Shown piece by piece: positions 47,796 through 52,795 of a DNA stretch of 64,000 bases (the stretch's first letter is position 1; each line of letters starts with the position of its first letter). Source of the stretch: Strongylocentrotus purpuratus (lineage: Eukaryota > Echinodermata > Echinoidea > Camarodonta > Strongylocentrotidae); contig NW_022145604.1 of the NCBI RefSeq assembly GCF_000002235.5, forward strand, positions 29,543,357 to 29,607,356, read 5' to 3'. The notes under the pieces are model-generated. The model was not told the DNA's origin and did no database searches. It was given only the letters and a program-made list of their open reading frames with translations. The translations under genes were made by a program, and so were the position numbers.

Positions 47796-49166
47796 AGGGA
47801 GAGTGCTGATGTTGGCAAATATTTCTGCAGGGCGCAATGATTGTTTTGAATGTCTTCTATTCTAAACATTCTTTTTCTTGCTCCATCAGATTCTCACAAG
47901 ACTACATCGGACAATGTGTTTGAGGTGTCGCCCCCTGCTGGGTACCTGGAGCCTCACATCACCCATGTCTCTGATAGCAAGACCATCCTCACCGTCTACT
48001 TCACACCACCGTAAGTTCATAGGTCAAAGGTCAACTTTGAATACCTACCAAATTACTAATCCCAACACAGGACCTGAACTATGTTTAGTCCTGAACCTGA
48101 CAGAGAACCAAATAGCAAACCATGTCATTACCTTCTTCACACTGTAGATCGTCATAGCAAGACCCTACTGTCTACTTTAAACCTTTAAAGGTAAAGACCA
48201 GTATTGCAAACGCCCCAATTTCAAAAAATGAAATGGAAGCTCTCATTACCAATCATGTGAAAGAATATGTTTTGACTAATACATGATGATAACAAATTTG
48301 CCGGGAAACCGCCTACTAATTCATATATTTGGTAAATTTGTTTCTCTCATGGTCTGTGAGAGATATAGGGTAGTCCCATATACATCTTTCTGTGTATAGT
48401 GCTTGTAACTTTACGAAGAATGGGCCAAATTTCTTATCATTTTGATGATTCCAGAACCTTGCAGATGCTAGATGCTAGATGATCAACCTTTTCTGATCGA
48501 TTCCACAACGTTTCTTTCTCAATGCAATCGCATGACCATAACTGGTCTTTACCTTTAAAGAGTCCGCTAGTTGATACTGTAAGCAGTGGATTGCATGTTA
48601 TGTTAAAAATGTCTCTGATACAGATATATCATTACAAATATGATTACACCTGCTAGGATATCGATCAATGTTTAAGGCACACCTAAATTTCTATTCAAAC
48701 TTTCGGATACTCAAAAGGATAATGTGCAGTTTAGTTCTAGTTAAAGATAATTGGAATGAATTCAACAATGAAAAAGACAAAATCTGGACATTGAAGGTTC
48801 ATTTCTAAATAATGCCTGTTTGGTAGAGTGGCACAGCTAATGAAGGGGTAAATTGATCAATTTCTTAGAGTGGCATATGGTTTAGTTTGTATTAAATAGA
48901 TTTGATATCAAAATAGGGTTACACAGGCTGAATGTCTAATCAACAAAGATGTATTGATAAGCATTCAAAATGGGATTGCATAACTTTTCTTCCCTATCCG
49001 AATCCGATGATTAAGATATTCATATTTCTTTTCTTCCTTCAGGCACAGCATATCCTATGCCGGTACGTTTGTCTTCAGGGGTCTGCTCGGAGAGGAGACT
49101 AGGCACTTACAGGTCAGAGGTCAAGGTACCTATGACAGCCGCCAGGAAGCCTTGGTCAACCCATGA
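21221..49166 (+). CDS. DLEC1: DLEC1 / CFAP81 ciliary ASH-domain protein (complete gene, 29 coding exons)
   Basis: The spliced product is about 1768 residues, close to human DLEC1 (about 1755), and matches it from an N-terminal helical region through to the C-terminus (urchin GTYDSR, human GSYDER). Strong landmarks include MLERHIMQARAKAMAEDE, LRVLPPKTEYFAVGLG, VAPGMSCQYNIRF, LSPVVDCGHCL and PFHWQL. The middle and C-terminal parts are a chain of immunoglobulin-like ASH/MSP modules. DLEC1 is known as a motile-cilium protein (CFAP81; FAP81 in Chlamydomonas, linked to the central apparatus) and, in human, as a gene often silenced in tumours. All introns are GT-AG and every phase fits. The start at 21221 is provisional: the frame stays open back through a good acceptor at 21168-21169, so an unseen upstream exon could extend the N-terminus. 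Exon groups are listed separately. Confidence 0.94.
21580..21720 (+). repeat. GA-rich microsatellite in DLEC1 intron 1
   Basis: Irregular GAGA and GAAA units over about 140 bp between coding exons 1 and 2, including a purer (GA)n core at 21653-21673. The apparent reading frames here are low complexity. Confidence 0.8.
22630..22720 (+). repeat. Small interspersed repeat with ATT/AAT tract
   Basis: An (AAT)n tract is followed by TTTAGGAGCGCTAAAAACAA and CATAGCGCTTAC. The same GAGCGCTAAAAAC...CATAGCGCTTAC block occurs at about 27296-27342 in intron 5, and a relative with TATAGCGCTGTC lies at 30869-30960 in intron 9. This marks a dispersed family in these introns. Confidence 0.65.
23596..23940. 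repeat. Large internal hairpin, ~125-bp arms
   Basis: The left arm (23596-23725) and right arm (23815-23940) are reverse complements at about 85% identity. For example, CGACAAATAATGATGATTCA on the left corresponds to TGAATCACAATGATTATTTG on the right. The spacer is about 90 bp. It lies inside the hAT element. Confidence 0.8.
24644..24796. mobile_element. 153-bp inverted-repeat MITE nested in the hAT element
   Basis: Ends AGGGACTTTTAGATTTGC and the exact reverse complement GCAAATCTAAAAGTCCCT, followed inward by GTGGACGTGG and partly complementary CACGTTCTCATC. The interior has repeated ACGTCCTTTTAA. I see no obvious target duplication. Confidence 0.7.
25250..25590 (-). mobile_element. GGGGCGTTGC-type palindromic MITE, copy 1 (DLEC1 intron 3)
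   Basis: Starts GACTTATGGGGCGTTGCCAG and ends CTTGCTACGCCCCATCTGAC. Internal blocks such as CAATCGATTGCAAATATCAG are palindromic around AATCGATT. It is the reverse complement of the copy at 36664-37010 at about 90% identity over long blocks, including CCTAACAAAATCCTAGGAAA. It contains a (GA)n tract at 25369-25387. Confidence 0.8.
25830..26000. repeat. Interspersed repeat with AAGCGCTTAGACAGG and CCCCTCGCCGACG hairpin
   Basis: Contains AAGCGCTTAGACAGG, GGCGCTATATAAAAGC and then an imperfect palindrome CCCCTCGCCGACGAAGTCGG followed by AGGGG (25918-25942). This layout resembles dispersed repeats common in marine invertebrate introns. I cannot name the family. Confidence 0.5.
26821..27049. mobile_element. 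MITE with TCGAGGGGTCAGT ends (DLEC1 intron 5)
   Basis: Inverted ends ATATCGAGGGGTCAGT and the complement of ACCCTTGATAT, with subterminal GTAACTCCATTTT near the left end and AAATATGGAGTTAC near the right. A second copy lies in DCAF13 intron 4 at 56341-56594. It is non-coding. Confidence 0.75.
27096..27256. mobile_element. Small palindromic MITE (DLEC1 intron 5)
   Basis: Ends GACTTATAAAGAGT and ACTCTTTATAAGAT. The interior alternates TTGCGATTGAT and CAATCGTAA blocks like the GGGGCGTTGC-type MITEs at 25250 and 36664, so it may be a distant relative. Confidence 0.6.
27457..34043 (+). CDS. DLEC1: DLEC1 exons 6-13: first ASH modules
   Basis: Exons are 27457-27626, 28465-28638, 29339-29472, 30586-30678, 31305-31395, 32320-32482, 32829-33027 and 33609-34043. 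Residues 273-759. Exon 6 begins the first ASH module (VFSNYKVGQVYEMTLDLKN), and later modules follow through VSFKPTD and TNVELPFHWQL. Exon 13 is unusually long (435 nt). It carries a low-complexity insert of Asp and Gly (about residues 685-712) encoded by a GGT/GAT repeat at 33820-33905, absent from human DLEC1 as I recall it. After it the conserved VLVQPYAVFVPGQ block returns. Confidence 0.92.
28662..28824. mobile_element. Foldback MITE with GGGCCCCGT ends (DLEC1 intron 7)
   Basis: Left GGGCCCCGTGGCACAAAACT and right end complementary to GGGCCCCGTTGCATAAAACT. Nearly the whole 163 bp folds on itself (CCATGGTAAC-type inner arms). It sits only 23 bp after the exon 7 donor at 28639. Confidence 0.8.
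29655..30172. mobile_element. MITE with GCCCCATTTCACAAA ends, interrupted by another MITE (DLEC1 intron 8)
   Basis: The outer inverted ends are GCCCCATTTCACAAAACTTG and the complement of GGGGCCCATTTCACAAAGCC. Inside it, 29689-30078 is a separate TTAA-flanked MITE with its own inverted ends. Removing the inner element leaves a short foldback of about 130 bp, similar in end sequence to the element at 28662. Confidence 0.7.
29689..30078. mobile_element. TTAA-flanked (piggyBac-like) MITE, copy 1
   Basis: TTAA (29689-29692) is followed by AGATAAACTTGAGTTCTGG, and the right end is its complement followed by TTAA (30075-30078). TTAA duplications are the signature of piggyBac-type insertion. The interior contains CATATACATCTTTCTGTGT, shared with copies at 41830, 48185 and 49893. 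It is non-coding. Confidence 0.78.
31603..31674. repeat. 31-bp-arm stem-loop (DLEC1 intron 10)
   Basis: The left arm (31603-31633) and right arm (31644-31674) pair almost perfectly around a 10-nt loop. Shared inner sequence is GAACATTTATTTTCTTC and its complement. No flanking duplication is evident. It may be a small foldback element or a two-copy inverted duplication. Confidence 0.8.
33180..33370 (+). repeat. CT-rich microsatellite (DLEC1 intron 12)
   Basis: Pyrimidine-rich, with a (CT)n core at about 33311-33368. It precedes the exon 13 acceptor by about 240 bp. Apparent Ser/Leu-rich reading frames are artefacts. Confidence 0.85.
34046..34440 (+). repeat. Interspersed repeat shared with DCAF13 intron 9, copy 1
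   Basis: Begins AAAGGCATCGTTTAACAATG and contains TTTGAGTGACCGG, ATACTCATTT and GGTTTATAATTATCATTGCA. The second copy at 59985-60275 lacks a central ~90 bp. It starts immediately after the exon 13 donor. Confidence 0.75.
34683..34735 (+). repeat. Partial duplicate of the DLEC1 exon 14 acceptor
   Basis: The sequence TATATTCCAGATGTAAAACC here resembles the real intron-exon boundary TATATTACAGATGTTAAACT at 34776-34795. The similarity continues about 30 nt into the exon before decaying. The copy starts about 95 bp upstream and meets an in-frame stop after the ATG, so it is unlikely to be used productively. Confidence 0.65.
34785..40837 (+). CDS. DLEC1: DLEC1 exons 14-21: central ASH modules
   Basis: Exons are 34785-35009, 35423-35587, 36104-36246, 37071-37224, 38420-38530, 38990-39138, 39741-39950 and 40612-40837. 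Residues 760-1220. Conserved blocks include FHWSSLKDSHIIEV, LDFGLVRLGQTVRKQF (the hallmark opening strand of an ASH module), LALDFGDDVELAN, and SMKAILREGQGAAFLVQP followed by YSDMWGNYTDQL (human CANMWGEYWDNL). Exon 17 (37071-37224) is followed by three further tandem copies of most of its sequence. The acceptor region of exon 14 has a partial upstream duplicate at 34683-34735. Confidence 0.92.
35036..35192 (+). repeat. ATTCCAATTCC-type short tandem repeat (DLEC1 intron 14)
   Basis: Irregular tandem units of about 11-12 bp based on TTTCAATTCCATT, starting 27 bp after the exon 14 donor. Confidence 0.8.
36664..37010 (+). mobile_element. GGGGCGTTGC-type palindromic MITE, copy 2 (DLEC1 intron 16)
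   Basis: GACTTATGGGGCGTTGCAAT at the left and CTTGCAACGCCCCATACGTC at the right, with the internal block CTAGGATTTTGTTAGGATTA. It is the reverse complement of the copy in intron 3 (25250-25590). It ends about 60 bp before the exon 17 acceptor and contains a C run plus CT tract at 36864-36891. Confidence 0.8.
37287..37758 (+). repeat. DLEC1: Three tandem copies of most of DLEC1 exon 17
   Basis: Units of about 174 bp repeat the last 102 nt of exon 17 plus its donor and 40-odd intron bases. Exon-like segments are 37296-37399 (104 nt, out of frame because of an extra AC in a CA run), 37471-37572 (102 nt) and 37644-37745 (102 nt). In all three the exon's CCTGGAG has become CCTAGAG, making an AG acceptor directly before AGT. 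Each copy keeps the donor CAG/GTAAGC. The two 102-nt copies are in frame and phase 0-0, like the exons around them. The pyrimidine tracts are poor. They may be unused, included, or collapsed by the assembler. Confidence 0.88.
37756..38067 (+). mobile_element. 5'-truncated LINE with 8-bp target duplication (DLEC1 intron 17)
   Basis: AAGCACTG at 37748-37755 is repeated exactly at 38068-38075. The insert encodes the end of a LINE ORF2 on the plus strand: a GHVIRKNRLENL-like stretch, then GRIEGRRSRGRRRILW, and finally RELWHSMVANVSGHGT before the stop. It then ends in a (GA)n tail (38033-38067) instead of poly(A). It is 5'-truncated and 312 bp long. The intact target duplication points to a fairly recent insertion. 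Confidence 0.85.
39279..39482. mobile_element. MITE with TACTGTAAA ends (DLEC1 intron 19)
   Basis: Inverted ends TACTGTAAACGCAG and the complement of TACTGTAAATGGCTG, with subterminal CGCAAAAAT and CGCAAATATG motifs. It is non-coding. Confidence 0.65.
39998..40390. repeat. Dispersed repeat flanking the SINE, with inverted copy at 44160
   Basis: Before the SINE, TTGTAATGACATTGCCAAAT leads to GTGCTAGATATTTTT (39998-40056). After it, TTGTAATGAAATTACCAAAT leads to GTGCTAGATATTTTG (40288-40370). A reverse-complement relative lies at about 44170-44290 in intron 24 (GACAGAATGTCGAAATATC ... TGGCAATTTTATTACAATTT). Confidence 0.65.
40074..40265 (+). mobile_element. tRNA-derived SINE (DLEC1 intron 20)
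   Basis: The 5' part resembles a tRNA gene: GGTGCGATAGCTCAGTCGGT carries the A box and GGGTTTGAAACC (40110-40121) the B box of a pol III promoter. A non-tRNA body follows (GGTAAGGCATTAATCC, GTGGACCTAAAGCCATCGG). The tRNA-like part has an unusual anticodon arm and no intact acceptor stem, so this is a SINE and not a tRNA gene. Confidence 0.85.
41481..49166 (+). CDS. DLEC1: DLEC1 exons 22-29: C-terminal ASH modules
   Basis: Exons are 41481-41655, 42325-42668, 43689-43909, 44683-45025, 45536-45700, 47096-47249, 47890-48010 and 49043-49166, with the stop TGA at 49164-49166. Residues 1221-1768. Exon 23 has RVDWRLFNLMEDDRKLID followed by an acidic, then Gly-rich loop (about residues 1317-1352) and SVLMREHEGVPADGPF. 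Exon 24 has CVGYALGYLSLD (human CTGYALGFMSLD). Exon 27 has LDFGVCLVGQERSLKV, opening the last ASH module. The final exon ends with QVRGQGTYDSR. A variant poly(A) signal ATTAAA lies at 49271-49276, about 105 bp after the stop. Confidence 0.92.
41830..42195. mobile_element. TTAA-flanked MITE, copy 2, right end missing (DLEC1 intron 22)
   Basis: Starts TTAAAGATAAACTTGAGTTC as copy 1 does and keeps the internal CATATACATCTTTCTGTGT block. The right inverted end is absent, and the sequence leaves the family near 42195. Confidence 0.75.
42703..42968. mobile_element. Foldback MITE (DLEC1 intron 23)
   Basis: Left arm ACTTTAAGTTGGACTTAACT and right arm AGTTAAATCCAACTTAAAGT are near-complementary. The pairing extends through GGCAGGCC and CCATTTACTGGC-type blocks. 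It starts about 35 bp after the exon 23 donor. Confidence 0.78.
43133..43266. mobile_element. Small hAT-like MITE (DLEC1 intron 23)
   Basis: Ends CAGAGATGCCA and TGGCATCCCTG with CACATT on both flanks. It carries repeated TTTTCAGGC and TTCAGGCC motifs and encodes nothing. Confidence 0.65.
43371..43664. mobile_element. MITE with ACAGTSAAAC ends and a 120-bp internal duplication
   Basis: Ends ACAGTGAAACTTGTCTTTAA and the complement of ACAGTCAAACCTGCTTTAGT. The interior holds two tandem ~120-bp units (from about 43400 and 43520), each with AGACAAGAAAAGTG, CCTTCAGTGCAT and TTTCAATGAGAAAT. It ends about 24 bp before the exon 24 acceptor. Confidence 0.75.
46158..46556. mobile_element. MITE with ~85-bp inverted ends (DLEC1 intron 26)
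   Basis: GGGCAATTCCACGGTAACGG at the left and a near-exact complement at the right; the arms match for about 85 bp with few differences. ATTA flanks both ends (46154-46157 and 46557-46560). It is non-coding. Confidence 0.82.
47748..47792 (+). repeat. (GA)n microsatellite (DLEC1 intron 27)
   Basis: A run of about 22 GA units roughly 100 bp before the exon 28 acceptor. Confidence 0.9.
48185..48558. mobile_element. TTAA-flanked MITE, copy 3 (DLEC1 intron 28)
   Basis: TTAA then AGGTAAAGACCAGTATTG, and the complement of AGGTAAAGACCAGTTATG then TTAA. It shares the internal CATATACATCTTTCTGTGT block. It is complete but non-coding. Confidence 0.8.
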
Positions 49167-49270
49167 AGATAATGGAACAGAATCAGCTCTCATTTAGACA
49201 CTAAACCTTGATATAGAACCTTATTATTTATTCACCATCTTATTGTAAGGGTTGGTCAATCCAAGAAAGA

Positions 49271-49276
49271 ATTAAA
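49271..49276 (+). terminator. DLEC1: Possible DLEC1 poly(A) signal (ATTAAA)
   Basis: ATTAAA, the commonest variant of AATAAA, about 105 bp after the stop codon. I found no AATAAA before 50800, so this is the best visible candidate. Transcript data would be needed to place the true end. Confidence 0.45.
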
Positions 49277-49892
49277 GATGATAATTTGGAAAAACACACT
49301 TTTTAGATTATATTTTATGATGTATAGCCAGGCTTTCTGATTCAATGATTCATTTTTCGTGAAAATATCCCTAAATTTACGAAAATCGTTTCTTTTGACA
49401 ATATTTCCCTAAAATGGCTTTAAAATGCCACAGTTACATGTAGGTCTCTATTTCAATGGATTAATAATAGTTCCATAAAAACATTACAGCATATACTGAC
49501 CTAAAAAATGATCTGTGTACAGCTAGAATGTATAAAATCAACCTTTAAAAAAAACCCACATCATTCTATGCTGGGCCAACAGATAAGAAGCATGAAGAAA
49601 TTGGAGAATGAAATAAGACCCCACGCATGGAACCATAGTCAGGCTCTTGATTTGGCTCCATGTGGGCCATATTTCATCTGGGCATATATGGATGTGACAA
49701 AGTAGTCTACTCACAAATCATCTTCATGTTTATTGGGACTGTGTGTGTACTTCAATTTGCAGTATTTAAAGCTCATAAATGTATTTTGAATAGGTATAGC
49801 CATATGGAACCTCCAACATACAGAGAAATATATTGGTGTGTGAGTACACTTTAAGATAAATGCTTACGGTAGTCACGATGTTATGATTTTCT

Positions 49893-50268
49893 TTAAAGAT
49901 AAAGACCAGTTATTGTGAAAGAAACGTGAAATTGATCAGAAAAGGTTGATCATCTAGCATAGATGTACTGCAAGGTTCTGGAATCATCAAAATGATAAGA
50001 AATTTGGCCCAGTCTTCATAAAGTTACAAGCACTGTACACAGAAAGATGTATATGGGACTACGCACATGTGCGCGACACGTACGTTTTTATCTCTCACAC
50101 ACCAATAGTTAAACTAATTTACCAAATATATCAATTAGTAGACGTTTCCCGGCAAATTTTTTATCATCATGTATCATTCAAAACATATTCTTTCACATGA
50201 TTGGTAATAAGAGCTTCCATTTCATTTTTTTAAATTGGGGCATTTCCAATACTGGTCTTTACCTTTAA
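49893..50268. mobile_element. TTAA-flanked MITE, copy 4 (downstream of DLEC1)
   Basis: TTAA then AGATAAAGACCAGTTATTG, and the complement of AGGTAAAGACCAGTATTGG then TTAA. It lies in the opposite internal orientation to copy 3: the block reads ACACAGAAAGATGTATATGG. The rest of 49280-51050 holds no gene that I can see. Confidence 0.8.
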
Positions 50269-51056
50269 AAATGATAATAAGGAGCAAGTGTGCATACTCT
50301 CAATTGTGTATCAAATCTCCATAGATGAAAGGTATTGACTGACAGAACCATGTCTCTGTGTTTTTTAAATATTTGAGTGAAGGCATATATATATATAATA
50401 GCAACAAATCTCTGGACATGGTGATAGCATACTTCTATAAATGCCAACTTGGCATTCAAACTGCCAGAGGAATGTTGATATATTTCCATGGCAACCAATT
50501 ACATTCTATACCAACACATGTACATAACTGATCTTCTACTAATAGATATCTGTAATTATTATTTATATATGTGGGATTGGTTAAATTGTTTCTCATGTTA
50601 CATGTATGGGGCTATTCACTGATTGTTAAATTAGAATTTATATATTCATGAATATATCTCAATTTTAACTTATGTAAATTATGGGTGTATATATAAGTGC
50701 ATATAAATATTTGTAAAATAAGATTTTGTTATAATCTTTGTAAATATATATAAAAACTGTGTTGTCTGCAAAGTAAAATCAAATTTTGTCTTTTGTGTTC
50801 TGATTTCATGGATAAAAATCTTCTCCTTGATATTAAAAAAAAATAGAACATGAATGATGACGGATCCTAAAATGATTCATGAAGCAAGTTAGTAATTTCT
50901 CTTTAAAACAAAACAGAGGAAAAGAAGAGAGAGAGAGAAAAAAAAAGGAGAGAGAGAGAGACAGACAGACAGACAGGGAAAGAGGAGTAGGGGAGACTTA
51001 GAGAGACAGAGATAAAGGAGAGGGGAGAGAGACGGAGATCGACATGCAGACAGATG

Positions 51057-52246
51057 GGGGGGGGGGGGACGCGAATTTTTTTTCCGTACTCGAGAGAGCA
51101 AAAATCCCATGTGCGCATGCGCGTGGACTTATGATTTCTCTGCTACTTCCCATACGAAATGTACATGTATTCGCATGTACTGTGCACGATTCGCGTTCTA
51201 CGAGTAAACGATGGCATAGTAGTCTTCAAACACAGACTCTGATTTGCCAGTTTGACAAATCAATATGCGTATGTGTCGCGATGTGCTTATTCAAGTCTGT
51301 GTAGTTGTATGATTCAGACCCAGTAGTGCATATGGAAATACATTGCAACTTGTATAGAATGGTATAGTAGTCTGCAAGCACAGACGCTAATCTGACAGTT
51401 TGACAACATACTAGTAGTGTGCTGAGAAGTACTTTATTCAAGTCGCCAACTTGTATAGAATGGTATAGTAGTCTGCAAGCACAGACGCTAATCTGACAGT
51501 TTGACAACATACTAGTAGTGTGCTGAGAAGTACTTTATTCAAGTCTGCGTAGATGTATGATTCAGACCCTACTAAAAAAAAAGCACTACTCAATACACAA
51601 TAGGCCTATATTATTCTGTCAAACTGTCAAAGGAGAGTCTGTGCTTGCATACTACTATGCCACTCTATAAGTTGAGGTGCATTTCCAATACACGCACCAG
51701 TAGGGTCTGAATCATAAAACTACTCAGACTTGAATAACACTATTTTGTCAAACTGTCAGATTAGCGTCTGTGCTTGCTTGCAGACTACTATGCCACTCTG
51801 CAAGTTGAGATGCCTTTCCAATACACGCACCAGTAGGGTCTGAATCATAAAACTACACATATTTGAATATAAAGCACTACTCAAGACACTATGTTGTCAA
51901 ACTGTCCGATTAGCGTCTGTGCTTGCAGACTACTATACCATGCTATTCAATTTGGGATGCATTTCTGTAAGCACTAAAATGTCTGAATCATACAACTACT
52001 CAGACTTGAATACTAGTACTATTGCTACGCACGATATATGCGTAATTGTTTTGTCAAACTGGCAAATCAGAGTCTGTGTTTGAAGACTACTATGCCATCG
52101 TTTACTCGTAGAACGCGAATCGTGCACAGTACATGCGAATACATGTACATTTCGTATGGGAAGTAGCAGAGAAATCACAAGTCCACGCGCATGCGCACAT
52201 GGGGTATTTGCCCTCTCGAGTACGGAAAAAAAATTCGCGGGGGGGA
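51057..52246. mobile_element. Long-inverted-repeat element between DLEC1 and DCAF13
   Basis: Arms of about 265-290 bp (51069-51335 and 51975-52238) are reverse complements at about 90% identity. They start from CGCGAATTTTTTTTCCGTAC at the left and its complement at the right, bounded by G runs. The interior is built from degenerate repeats carrying GTCTGTGCTTGC. It includes two essentially identical 100-bp units (51347-51446 and 51447-51546). There is no coding capacity. Neither a target duplication nor a superfamily could be assigned. Confidence 0.8.
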
Positions 52247-52249
52247 CAC

Positions 52250-52781
52250 CGTAAAGAGATAAACTTGACATGTGGAGGAGGGGTATTTAGGAGAGAAACT
52301 GAGGGGAGTGAGATAGAGAGATAACTATAGAGAAGGTAGAGAGATAGATCGAGAGATAACTAGAGAAGGTAGAGAGAGAGAGAAAGGGGGAGCTAGGGGA
52401 GAAGAAAGGGAGAGAGGATCGGGACAGTATAGAGAGATTATATGAGAAAATAGATGTGTGTATACAATCAAGACTCATATATGAAGAGCTCAAGTCGAAG
52501 AGAAAAGCAAAAGAGCTGCTCTTTACTTTCGTGTATATGTCACATGTACCCATGTCAAGAAAGATCTTCAACCCCTTTGGAAAAACAATAAAGAAGAACA
52601 AAAACATGACCTTAATTATCACCTAATCTGCTACTATAGCTGAGATACGCGAAATTTTAGTATTTCCTTTTTGATTGGACGTTTTGACGACACTATACAC
52701 ACGATCAGCCCAACACGCCGACTCGTTACCAATAATTGACCGGACTCAAGTGGACGAAAATATCACAAAATTGCATGAAAA
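52250..52781 (+). promoter_or_regulatory. DCAF13: DCAF13 upstream region
   Basis: A purine-rich AGAGA tract (52290-52445) gives way to mixed sequence. A reverse CCAAT box (GATTGG) sits at 52673-52678, about 105 bp before the start codon. I see no TATA box at a sensible distance, as is common for housekeeping genes. The transcription start cannot be fixed from sequence alone. Confidence 0.4.
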
Positions 52782-52795
52782 ATGCCGAAGGTTAA
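52775..52795 (+). CDS. Short upstream ORF overlapping the DCAF13 start
   Basis: ATG at 52775 opens six codons in the +1 frame relative to DCAF13 and stops at TAA 52793-52795, just past the main ATG at 52782. Its context is weak (T at -3), whereas the main ATG has A at -3. It may simply be bypassed or may slightly damp translation. It would matter only if the transcript starts upstream of it. Confidence 0.4.
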   Translation: MKNAEG

